Made by a program: the position numbers and the translations under genes. From Alphaproteobacteria bacterium (GTDB taxonomy: Bacteria > Pseudomonadota > Alphaproteobacteria > WRAU01 > Hepatincolaceae): a DNA stretch of 64,000 nt. The notes beneath the pieces are model-generated. The model had not been told where the DNA came from. It was given only the letters and a program-made list of their open reading frames with translations, and did not search any database. The stretch lies in the NCBI GenBank assembly GCA_009780035.1, contig WRAU01000004.1, positions 62,001-126,000 of the forward strand. The letters are read 5' to 3'. Numbering within the stretch: position 1 is the stretch's first letter; every line of letters starts with the position of its first letter. Below, in pieces: positions 45,290-53,532 of this stretch.

Positions 45290-45770
45290 TGTGGATAAAT
45301 TTGTAAAAAATGGTAGTTATTAACAGATAATTATAAGTTAATTTACGAATGAATGGAAATTTATAATGTTTTAGATGGGTTAAGATGATTTTTGATTTTA
45401 ATCAATTACGGGTAAGTGGTAAGAATTCTAAGCATAGATGGAATATTAAGGTATCTCTGGCCTAGAGAGGATAAAGGCTATAGAAATTTCCATAATAATA
45501 CATAAACATTATATATAATAGATTCTTTATTTACATAATATTACATTATTATAGATGGTGATTTTTGTGGATAGATTATGGAAGCAAGAAGAATGTGGAA
45601 ATGACACCTAAACTTGTGGACAGCAAGCTACCCACAAGCTGTGGAAAATAAATTTTATCTCACTTTGCTCGCTAGATATGAGTTTAGTCGTATTACCTTA
45701 TGGATAATACTCCAATTGAAATTTTGCATATTCCCCACATGGCTTGGATAACTCTAACGAGTTATCCACA
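45290..45770. other. Origin-like region rich in DnaA boxes
   Basis: Gene-free stretch (45136-45832), very AT-rich. Exact DnaA boxes TTATCCACA at 45762-45770 (plus) and 45290-45298 (minus); TTTTCCACA at 45640-45648 (minus). One-mismatch boxes: CTATCCACA 45566-45574 (minus) and TTCCCCACA 45731-45739 (plus). Further TGTGGA words near 45595 and 45615. The cluster between 45560 and 45770 is dense. With the RepA remnant in the same element, a plasmid origin is the likely reading; a chromosomal origin is the alternative. Confidence 0.6.
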
Positions 45771-45832
45771 TTACCACAATCTGTGCAACAAGAGATTAAA
45801 AAATGAAAAAATTATTAAAACAATCATTTAAC

Positions 45833-46459
45833 TTATATGGTTCTAAATTGAATATATTTTATTTGTTCATAAGGAATATATGTTATAAGGTTTTCCCATT
45901 CATTATTTTTATTGTATTCTTCTTTAATATATTCAATTTCTCCTAATGAAGAAACTATTTCATCCACATAAATCGCTAAATTTTTTTGAGGATCAGTCAT
46001 TAAATAACCAACAGGTAAATCTTTATAGTTAAATATATTATTACATTTTAAAATAGTGCCATCGTTTAAATAGATAAAAATCTGTATAATAGATATTCTG
46101 TTATCCTTAATTAATTCGTTGATAATAGGTAAGTGATTTTTATAATTAGATACCCCATTTATATTGTTATTTTTAAAATAAGTCTCTCTTCCTTTTGTTC
46201 TCCAATAATTACCAAATATTATGCTAATGATTAAACATGCAGAAAAAACAATAATATAATAGGTAATATCTATATTAGTAAATTTAGATATGAAGCTGAA
46301 TAATCCAAATGGCGGTAATGCGAATATTAATATTCTTACATACTTATCATCTTTTGATAAAGTATCCTCGTGATAAGCATGCCAATATCCTACATACCCT
46401 ATTATCAATGACAATAACGATAAAAAAGATATATTAATAATATTGATTAATTCAACCAT
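45833..46459 (-). CDS. Membrane protein of unknown family in the IetAS operon
   Basis: 208 residues. Three hydrophobic segments (about 8-26, 41-58 and 66-86), then a soluble domain of about 115 residues rich in Ile, Asn and Asp. Not recognised. It starts 73 bases after ietS on the same strand, with GAG ahead of the ATG. Position suggests a third, accessory part of the defence operon (a membrane effector or anchor), but it could be an unrelated plasmid gene. Confidence 0.6.
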   Translation of the reverse strand: MVELINIINISFLSLLSLIIGYVGYWHAYHEDTLSKDDKYVRILIFALPPFGLFSFISKFTNIDITYYIIVFSACLIISIIFGNYWRTKGRETYFKNNNINGVSNYKNHLPIINELIKDNRISIIQIFIYLNDGTILKCNNIFNYKDLPVGYLMTDPQKNLAIYVDEIVSSLGEIEYIKEEYNKNNEWENLITYIPYEQIKYIQFRTI

Positions 46460-46532
46460 TTATAACTCTTTATTAAGCTATTGTTTTTAGTTTAATAATA
46501 ACAATAGCTGTTCTTAGCAGGATTATTTCAAT

Positions 46533-48935
46533 TTACTTAATTGTTATAGGTGTAGTAGTCTCAATTATGGTTCTAACTTCGTTGTATAAATCAATATCTT
46601 CATTATCAGTTTCTATACTCATAATTAGACTAAATCTTGTTGAAACCTCTTTTGTTTTTTTATCTTCTTTCCACCAACCATATACAGGATATACTATTAG
46701 TTTATCCATATCCGCTAATTCTATAGCTTTTCCTTCCCATATATCTTTAGAAACACTGCCAGATATTTTGCTCCTACCTCTAATACCTATTTTCCAATTA
46801 TCAATACCTTGAGATTTTTCAATACCTTCTTTTTCTGAAATATGAGTTACTCTCTTAATAAATTGATCATATGTTTCTTCATGATTTTTTAAATCAAATC
46901 TAAAACCATGAGACTGATATTTAAACTTATTGATATTTAACTTTGTAGTAGATCCAGCCTTTGGCTTTATAAAATAACTAAGAGTAACTTTTAGAATAAT
47001 TGGTAAATTTCCTAATTCTCTTAAAACTTCTTGAGGCCAAGGTAAATCAAATAATATACTTTTATTTAATGTTTTTTCACTATTATTTTCTTTTACTTTT
47101 TTAAAAATCTCAAACTCTCTTTGAGAAACTAAGGTAACTAAATTATTAGCACTTTCTCTAGCTTTATCTAAATTAGGAATTCCATAAGAATATCTATGTA
47201 AAAACTCTAGATACTTTATTTTAGCTTTAGGTTCTCGATTTTTTATAAAATCTGTATACTCTGCAGAATGAATCATTAATGCCCTAATAGTTTCAGGCCA
47301 AAAATCCGGATATTCTTCCATTAGAATAGAGGCAAATCTTCCAGCTAAAGCTACAGAGGCACTTGTTCCATTAAAGTTTCTTAGTGAATGGTTATCTTCT
47401 GCAAAAGAGGCATTAGCTGTCAATAAATCAAGAGCATCATGAGTCAAAACTGTATTTTTTGAGTCATATGCTTTATTTCCACCTTCAAATAATATTTCTG
47501 GTTTCAATGGTAAATTACTATATTTATAGTTTTTATTTTTAAACCTAGTGTTAGGAGAAATATCACCATGTTCATAAAGCGGAGTATAATCATCTTCAAG
47601 CTTAGTATATTTTTCTGTATATGCTCCTATACTTAAACTATTCCAACTTTGAGAAGGGTCTTCAATATATGCCTTGCTATGATTAAGTTTATAAATATTT
47701 TTATCTATAAATGATTCATTATAATTACCAACAGAAATAAGAAAAAGTATTTTATTATCAAAAATATTAAAATCTAAATCTATTGAATAAGAACTTGGAT
47801 CTCCTAAGGTTTCTTGTGTTGTATTAGATGAGACATAGCATTTATTATAATTTACTAAACAATCAGTATGTTCTACCATCTGCATAGATTCTCTTACAAG
47901 AACTGAAGGTATAGTATATTCATCATCATTGTTATTGGGGTTATATACCTTTACAGAACAAACTTTATGAGATACATTTATAGGATTAGATTTATCAATT
48001 AAATCATGGAAATCACCAAATAAAACTAAACCCGCTACAGCTGTTCCATGAAAATCATTATCATAAGTTCCCCATTCTTTTTTTATACTTAAGGCAAACT
48101 CATTACTAATTATATCTTTCAAAAAGTGATTACTTAAATTAACTCCTGTATCTAATATTACAGCACAAGTTCTTGTTTCGGATTTTAAATTATAATTTAC
48201 AGATAAATCCATTTGCTGTTTTTCTTCAATATCTACATCTACATAATTAGTTTTGAGACGTTTAGCAAATTTAATTTCGGCTATATAATTACAATTATTT
48301 ATTATCATATCTTCTATGATTTTTTTACTAGTCTTTGCATAGACTAATCTTCTATCAATTAAGTCTAATGGATCTTTATTAAATAACAAGTTAGGTAACT
48401 GCTTTTTTAAAGCAGTTAGATATTCCAAAAAAATATCTACATAGTTCTCATTATCCTCATTAACTAACCAAAATTCAAACCAATATAAATTATCATCATT
48501 AAAATTTTTTGGATATATATCTGTAATTAGTGTATCTATTACACCATCTTCAATTTTGTCTATTTTGTAAGAAAAAGGTCTAGGTTTATTGCTGCTATAA
48601 TCATATAATTTATTTTTATAGAAATTAGTATATGATTTTTCATTTTTAAATTGAACATTAGCAATTAATTTAGAATTTTCATCTTCTTTTACTGATAGTA
48701 ATCTAATGTCACCAGTGCTTAACTTATCTATCATATCTGTATCAGATAAATGAAATGTTATAGAGGCTTTTATAGGCTTATTTCTATATTTTATTATATC
48801 TTCAAGTTCATTCTTTTTATGAAGATGCCAATCATCAGGACGAGAAATTTTGGGTTTTTCAACTGGTGTTGAGCCTGGCTTAAATTCTAATTCTTTATAT
48901 CTATTAAAATTTAAATGCTTATATTTTTTTACCAT
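46533..48935 (-). CDS. ietS: Subtilisin-like S8 protease of the IetAS anti-phage pair
   Basis: 800 residues, no signal peptide, so cytoplasmic. The S8 triad is visible: Asp262 (VILDTGVN), His296 (DFHGTAVAG) and Ser525 (FNGTSASVALAGR), with Asn404 (SVGNYNES) as oxyanion residue. About 250 residues precede the catalytic domain and 230 follow. It overlaps the upstream AAA+ ATPase gene by 17 bases. An AAA+ ATPase plus a large cytoplasmic S8 protease is the composition of the IetAS system, shown to restrict phages. Assignment rests on domain pairing and order; I could not run an HMM. Confidence 0.8.
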   Translation of the reverse strand: MVKKYKHLNFNRYKELEFKPGSTPVEKPKISRPDDWHLHKKNELEDIIKYRNKPIKASITFHLSDTDMIDKLSTGDIRLLSVKEDENSKLIANVQFKNEKSYTNFYKNKLYDYSSNKPRPFSYKIDKIEDGVIDTLITDIYPKNFNDDNLYWFEFWLVNEDNENYVDIFLEYLTALKKQLPNLLFNKDPLDLIDRRLVYAKTSKKIIEDMIINNCNYIAEIKFAKRLKTNYVDVDIEEKQQMDLSVNYNLKSETRTCAVILDTGVNLSNHFLKDIISNEFALSIKKEWGTYDNDFHGTAVAGLVLFGDFHDLIDKSNPINVSHKVCSVKVYNPNNNDDEYTIPSVLVRESMQMVEHTDCLVNYNKCYVSSNTTQETLGDPSSYSIDLDFNIFDNKILFLISVGNYNESFIDKNIYKLNHSKAYIEDPSQSWNSLSIGAYTEKYTKLEDDYTPLYEHGDISPNTRFKNKNYKYSNLPLKPEILFEGGNKAYDSKNTVLTHDALDLLTANASFAEDNHSLRNFNGTSASVALAGRFASILMEEYPDFWPETIRALMIHSAEYTDFIKNREPKAKIKYLEFLHRYSYGIPNLDKARESANNLVTLVSQREFEIFKKVKENNSEKTLNKSILFDLPWPQEVLRELGNLPIILKVTLSYFIKPKAGSTTKLNINKFKYQSHGFRFDLKNHEETYDQFIKRVTHISEKEGIEKSQGIDNWKIGIRGRSKISGSVSKDIWEGKAIELADMDKLIVYPVYGWWKEDKKTKEVSTRFSLIMSIETDNEDIDLYNEVRTIIETTTPITIK

Positions 48936-49902
48936 CTATATTACACTTTTTTTCATTAGTAATAGTTAGTATTAATTCTGTAGTGATACTTGCATTATAT
49001 AAAACATATTGTTTATTTATATCACTACAAATCTTTACAATATCATCAAAACTTAACCCTTTCGCCTCTTTACATATTTTTTCCCAATTTATTTTTGAAA
49101 TATCTAAAGGATGTAAATTAATTTTAAAAGCCTTTTCTATTAAGGAATCTTCAGGAAGATCATACTCTAATATATCATCAAATCTTCTAAATAAGGCTTT
49201 ATCTAACAGGTTAATATGGTTTGTTGCCGCTATTATTAAACTTTCAGACGGAGCTTGCTCTATAAATTGTAATAAAGTATTTAGAACTCTTCTTATTTCA
49301 CCAACATCGTTATCTAAACTACGGCTACTGCCAATAGCATCAAATTCATCAAAAAAATATACACCCCTATGTTTTCTTATATAATCAAAAATTAGGCGAA
49401 GTTTTGTAGAAGTTTCACCCATATATTTAGTTATAAGTTTATCTAATTGAATTGTAAAAATTGGGAGTTTTAAAGTTCCGGCAATTGCTTTTGCTGTTAG
49501 TGTTTTTCCAGTGCCGGGAAGACCTGCCAATAAAATCTTACTTCTTGGCAGCAAATTATGTTCTTTTAATTTATTAATAGAATTTTGCTCAGTTATAATT
49601 CTATTTAGACGATTTTTTAATTGATCATTTAAAATTAAATCATTTAATTTTTTTGATGGATATTCGGCTTCAAGTAATCCTTTTAAGTCGCCAGTAGGTT
49701 CAACAAAATTTATTACTTTCTTATCTTGATTAGGAGATTCTTCTCTAATAGAAGATATTATTTTTTTTAATTCTGCGGCATACTTTGTATTACCTTTACT
49801 CTCTTCCTTGAAAGCAATTTGTAGAGCTACCGTATAAAACTGCTCTTTATCTTGATCTTTTACACTATTTAACAAAGCCTTAATTTGTGCAGAAGTAGCC
49901 AT
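48919..49902 (-). CDS. ietA: AAA+ ATPase of the IetAS anti-phage pair
   Basis: 327 residues from the ATG at 49902, which has GGGGAA six bases upstream; 16 more codons are open upstream without a ribosome site. Walker A GLPGTGKT at 127-134, Walker B YFFDEFD at 182-188, sensor 1 AATNH at 225-229 and an arginine finger region RRFD at 239-242. N-terminal helical part about 1-85. By analogy with other ATPase-protease pairs it probably senses infection or feeds and gates the protease. First gene of the operon. Confidence 0.8.
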   Translation of the reverse strand: MATSAQIKALLNSVKDQDKEQFYTVALQIAFKEESKGNTKYAAELKKIISSIREESPNQDKKVINFVEPTGDLKGLLEAEYPSKKLNDLILNDQLKNRLNRIITEQNSINKLKEHNLLPRSKILLAGLPGTGKTLTAKAIAGTLKLPIFTIQLDKLITKYMGETSTKLRLIFDYIRKHRGVYFFDEFDAIGSSRSLDNDVGEIRRVLNTLLQFIEQAPSESLIIAATNHINLLDKALFRRFDDILEYDLPEDSLIEKAFKINLHPLDISKINWEKICKEAKGLSFDDIVKICSDINKQYVLYNASITTELILTITNEKKCNIDGKKI

Positions 49903-49962
49903 TAATATTCCCCTATTATATACTAATATAATATAAAAATTAAAAATCATAAAGATAATATT

Positions 49963-49999
49963 AATAACTATGGTTATTATTTTAATAACGATGGTTTTA
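49963..49999 (-). promoter_or_regulatory. Tandem palindromic motif upstream of ietA
   Basis: AATAACTATGGTTATT (49963-49978) is a palindrome with 6-bp arms; AATAACGATGGTTTTA (49984-49999) repeats it 21 bp further, two helical turns. It lies 60-97 bases before the ietA start. Looks like a paired repressor or activator site; the binding protein is unknown. Confidence 0.5.
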
Positions 50000-50144
50000 T
50001 TATTTTCGCTGGAGTCTAGGAATATTAATTACTACAATAGCATATACTGGTTCTCATTTTTAGTATTTATACTTAAAATGGCTTTATTTTTATATAGTTC
50101 TATGTAGTGTAAGCCTTGTATATTCTATCCTACAACCTAATTAA

Positions 50145-50944
50145 GTGGCTCTAAATAGTGGATTAAAAATGGTTTTTATTTTAAATTTAGAAAGCAAGGT
50201 AATTCCTAGTGTTGCAACATACAAAATCAGAGTGCAGGATAAGCATTTTGTCGGACAAAATGCTTGTAGCCTTGATAAATCAATAGCTATAGTTGGAAGC
50301 TCTTTTCTGCTTTCAGTTATAGCTTTTGCTAAGAATAACTTCCATCCGGTAGCAACAATGGTAATATTAAAAGATTTAAAGAACAGTGGAAAAGAATTTT
50401 ATCTTCAACATTCAAAATAGTAGATTTAGATGGTAGGGAAATAATATTCCGTTTTATTCAAGCTACGGATGAATTTGACGGCTATATAGAAGTTGATGAT
50501 ACTTTCTATAACCATTTATTAAAAAATAAAATCTATATTGAAGATAATGACATTAAAAAGCTCCAATACGGTAAGTATGGTAATCTTGCCATAGATGTAT
50601 ATTTTTGGTTAATTTATAGAAGATACACTCTTAGAAAATTCATTAATCTAAAGTATGAAGAGTTAATGAATCAATTTGGCACAGGTATTAAAGACAAAGC
50701 AGTTTTTAAAGCTAAATTAAGGCAAGTTTTTATTGTAATATCAGCAATATTTAAGATTCACACATCATTTAGTGATGAAACACTTAATGTCGTAGATTTT
50801 GCTATTAAAGGGGCTATATCTCATATTTACAAATTTCAAAAATTCTTAAAAAGTTTTACTATAAACAATCAATACAGAATATCTATTACTTTTCAAAAGG
50901 ACTCTTTGTTTTTAAGTCCTAAAATCAATAATCTTTTCGTCTAA
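50145..50944 (+). pseudogene. Frameshifted plasmid replication initiator RepA (RepA_C type)
   Basis: One frame is open from 50339 to the TAA at 50942 and reads PSGSNNGNIKRFKEQWKRI, then YGNLAIDVYFWLIYRR and KYEELMNQFGTG, matching the plasmid-encoded RepA family in order (TGG-NGTI-RL-EQ, DLY-WL-YR, W--L---FG). No usable start codon lies in that frame before 50666. The preceding 50145-50420 frame (ending near AKNN) seems to hold the upstream part, so a frameshift falls near 50340. The upstream portion is itself poorly conserved. The initiator is therefore probably dead. Confidence 0.75.
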
Positions 50945-51036
50945 AAAAATCTGCCTCATAGGATAGTTGCGTCTAGTTTATGCCATATTGTTATTTTTGA
51001 AAATTTTAAGAAACTTGCCAAACCCAAGCTAAGAAC

Positions 51037-51111
51037 TGGTGCCACCAGCATGAATCGAACATGCGACCCCTTCATTACCAATGAAGTGCTCTACCCCTGA
51101 GCTATGATGGC
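51037..51111 (-). tRNA. tRNA-Thr (anticodon GGT), integration target
   Basis: Acceptor GCCATCA/TGGTGGC, anticodon stem CTTCA/TGAAG with loop TTGGTAA, T arm GCATGTTCGATTCATGC, discriminator A and encoded CCA. Its 3' 47 bases lie within the 49-bp repeat also found at 45087. Confidence 0.95.
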
Positions 51112-51205
51112 ACAACATCTATAAATATATTAGATAAAAGTAATAATTGCAAAATATTTTTTTTAAACTAGAATTAACATTATGAGTTTACAGCGTTTAT
51201 AAAAA

Positions 51206-51346
51206 ATGAAAGATTTAAAATTATGTTCAAACCCTAAGGAAATAGCTATTGCAAAAGCCTTAAGGGAGAACTTGCGGAAAAGAAAAGCTCAGCAGAATAA
51301 GCGGAAAGAAAATACCGTAATCAAGGAAGATAAAACTAAAATATGA
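51206..51346 (+). CDS. Small basic protein upstream of murA
   Basis: 46 residues: MKDLKLCSNPKEIAIAKALR followed by a Lys/Arg-rich tail. The stop overlaps the murA start (ATGA). A short basic protein with a NPKEIAxAKALREN-type start is commonly found next to murA in alphaproteobacteria as far as I recall; function unknown. No clear ribosome site. Confidence 0.55.
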   Translation: MKDLKLCSNPKEIAIAKALRENLRKRKAQQNKRKENTVIKEDKTKI

Positions 51347-52620
51347 AAGATATAGATAAAATTAAAATTGTTGGCGGTAGAAAGCTCCATGGCAGCATTA
51401 AAATTACCGGTGCTAAAAATTCAGCTTTGCCGCTTGTTATAACCTCAATTCTAACTTCCAAGAAACTAACGCTTAGCAATGTGCCAGAATTAACGGATAT
51501 GGATACAATTTATGCTATTCTTAGTGAGTTAGGGGTAAAAATCATTAAAGAAAGCAGCAATACAATTTCTTTTGACGGCAGCGCTATTGCTAATTTTACC
51601 GCCAGCTACGATTTAGTTAGTTCTATGCGGGCAAGCGTGCTAATATTAGGTCCGCTATTAGCCAGATTCCATAAAGCCATTGTGCCGTTGCCAGGCGGAT
51701 GCTCCATAGGGTTAAGACCGGTAGATTTACATATTAATGCCTTAGAAAAAATGGGAGCTAATATCAAAGTAGATCATGGCAATATCGTAGCCGAAGCGCC
51801 AAATGGATTGGCAGGATCTGAAATAACTTTTGATAAAGTTTCCGTAGGGGCAACCGAAAATATTTTAATGGCAGCCACTTTGGCGAAAGGCAAAACTAAG
51901 CTCATTAATGTTGCCCGTGAACCAGAAATTGTAGATTTAGCCAATTGTCTTATTAAAATGGGGGCAAAAATAACTGGGGCAGGCAGCAGTGTTATTGAAA
52001 TTGAAGGGGTAAAAGAGCTAATAGCCGCAGAGCATCGGGTTATTGCCGATAGAATCCAAGCTGGCAGTTATGCCGTTGCTGCTCTTGCTACGGGCGGTGA
52101 AATTATTTTAGAAAATTTAGATGAAGGCATTTGGGGCAATTTTTTAGAAGTTCTTGCCTCTACGGGGGCCGAAATAAATAATCTAGGCGGCGGCAGATTG
52201 CACATAAAATCTACAGGAAAGATTAATGCTGTAGATATAACCACCGCACCTTTTCCATTGTTCCCTACCGATTTGCAATCGCCTTTTATGGCATTTATGA
52301 GTATTGCCAATGGAAAATCAGTTTTTAGTGAGAACATTTTTGAAAACAGATTTAGTATTGCTCCCGAGTTAAATCGCATGGGGGCAAATATTATTATTAA
52401 AGATAGTGCAACAGCGATTGTTGAGGGTGTAGATAAGCTATATTCAGCAGAGGTAAAAGCCACCGATTTGCGCTCGGCATTTTGCTTAATTGTTGCAGGG
52501 TTGGTAGCGCAGGGAGAAACCACCATAACTAAATTGCATCACCTAGATAGAGGTTATGTGAATGCGGTTGAAAATTTATTAAATTTAGGTGCAGATATTA
52601 AAAGAGGAGTAAACATTTGA
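51343..52620 (+). CDS. murA: UDP-N-acetylglucosamine 1-carboxyvinyltransferase
   Basis: 425 residues. Catalytic Cys in PLPGGCSIG (near residue 118, the fosfomycin-binding Cys), GAKNSALPL at the start, and RETDR-like DRIQAGSYAVAA later. First committed step of peptidoglycan synthesis. Overlaps the small gene before it and infA after it (4 bases). Confidence 0.96.
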   Translation: MKDIDKIKIVGGRKLHGSIKITGAKNSALPLVITSILTSKKLTLSNVPELTDMDTIYAILSELGVKIIKESSNTISFDGSAIANFTASYDLVSSMRASVLILGPLLARFHKAIVPLPGGCSIGLRPVDLHINALEKMGANIKVDHGNIVAEAPNGLAGSEITFDKVSVGATENILMAATLAKGKTKLINVAREPEIVDLANCLIKMGAKITGAGSSVIEIEGVKELIAAEHRVIADRIQAGSYAVAALATGGEIILENLDEGIWGNFLEVLASTGAEINNLGGGRLHIKSTGKINAVDITTAPFPLFPTDLQSPFMAFMSIANGKSVFSENIFENRFSIAPELNRMGANIIIKDSATAIVEGVDKLYSAEVKATDLRSAFCLIVAGLVAQGETTITKLHHLDRGYVNAVENLLNLGADIKRGVNI

Positions 52621-52937
52621 TAGATAATCTTGATATAAAACAAGACGAAAAAGGCATAACGGTAGTGGGCGAGGTAATAGAAATTTTACCGAATACCCAG
52701 TTTAAAGTTAAGTTGCCTAATGGGGCAATAGTTTTAGCACATACTGCCGGTAAAATGCGGAAGCATAAAATTAGAATCATTCTTTATGATACAGTAACCG
52801 TCCGGATAAGCCCGACTGATATTGAGAATCTTAAAAAAAGCGATAGATTGGTTAATGCTAGGCTAGAGTATCGTTTTAAAGCCGGCGATAAGGTTAAAAC
52901 CGATTCAGCTGAAGCTAAAGAGCCTAAAAGTGAGTAA
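52617..52937 (+). CDS. infA: Translation initiation factor IF-1, extended
   Basis: 106 residues against the usual 72. The S1-like core is clear (VVGEVIEILPNTQFKVKLPN, AHTAGKMRKHKIRI, DTVTVRISPTD). Extra residues: about 10 at the N-terminus and a charged C-terminal tail of about 25. TTG start overlapping the murA stop. Part of murA-infA-maf-rng-yacG with overlaps throughout. Confidence 0.93.
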   Translation: MIDNLDIKQDEKGITVVGEVIEILPNTQFKVKLPNGAIVLAHTAGKMRKHKIRIILYDTVTVRISPTDIENLKKSDRLVNARLEYRFKAGDKVKTDSAEAKEPKSE

Positions 52938-53532
52938 AGATCAACATCTTATATTAGCATCATCTTCACCAAGACGGTTGGAGCTGCTTAAAAAAATTAA
53001 TATCATTCCCGATTTAGTAATAGCTGCAGATATAAACGAAACCCCTCTTAAAGCTGAAAAACCCTATGAATATGTAAAACGGGTTGCTAAAGAAAAAGCA
53101 GGAGTTATTCAGGAAAAATATAAGGATTCTTATATAATTGCGGCAGATACTTCGGTTGTGCGCGGAAAAACTATTTTAGGTAAGCCTGCGGATAGGGCGC
53201 AAGCGGAATCTTTTTTAAAATTATTAAGCAGCAGAAAGCATAATGTTTTAACGGCTTTTAGTATCGCTTTGCCGCAAAGCAAAATTATTACGCATGTGGT
53301 GAAAACCACTATTACACTTAAAAGACTATCAGCTTCAGAAATAAACTGGTATTTAGATTCTAATGAATGGCAGGGAAAATCTGGCGGATACGGCATACAA
53401 GGGAAATTTGAAGTTTTTGTTAAGCAAATAAATGGTTCAGTTTCTAATGTAGTTGGGCTGCCGCTTTTTAATGTTTATAATACGCTTGTTGGTGCTGGCT
53501 ATAAATTTAACTATCAAGAAAATTATGAGTAA
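52930..53532 (+). CDS. maf: Maf-type nucleoside triphosphate pyrophosphatase
   Basis: 200 residues. LASSSPRRLELL at the start, IIAADTSVV with the catalytic Asp, and GYGIQGK. Cleaves non-standard or excess nucleotides such as dTTP, UTP or modified forms. GTG start within the infA tail, 8-base overlap. Confidence 0.92.
   Translation: MSKDQHLILASSSPRRLELLKKINIIPDLVIAADINETPLKAEKPYEYVKRVAKEKAGVIQEKYKDSYIIAADTSVVRGKTILGKPADRAQAESFLKLLSSRKHNVLTAFSIALPQSKIITHVVKTTITLKRLSASEINWYLDSNEWQGKSGGYGIQGKFEVFVKQINGSVSNVVGLPLFNVYNTLVGAGYKFNYQENYE

Larger units (their letters stand above)
45087..51083. mobile_element. Integrated plasmid-like element at tRNA-Thr carrying IetAS
   Basis: About 6.0 kb between two exact 49-bp tRNA-Thr repeats. 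Contents: DnaA-box-rich origin-like DNA, a membrane protein gene, ietS, ietA and a frameshifted RepA initiator gene. Genes are poorer in G+C than the flanking metabolic and cell-wall genes. No integrase or transposase is recognisable, so the element either lost it or was moved by one encoded elsewhere. RepA plus an origin argues for an integrated plasmid rather than a phage. Confidence 0.82.

Noticed and set aside
45290-45770. Calling this the chromosomal oriC outright.
   Set aside because: It lies inside a tRNA-bounded element with a RepA remnant, and no usual oriC neighbours (dnaA, hemE, parAB, gidA) are in the window. Left as origin-like.
45833-46459. Identifying the island membrane protein as a known defence effector.
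   Set aside because: No motif of a nuclease, TIR, patatin or known holin-like family is visible; three membrane segments alone are not enough.
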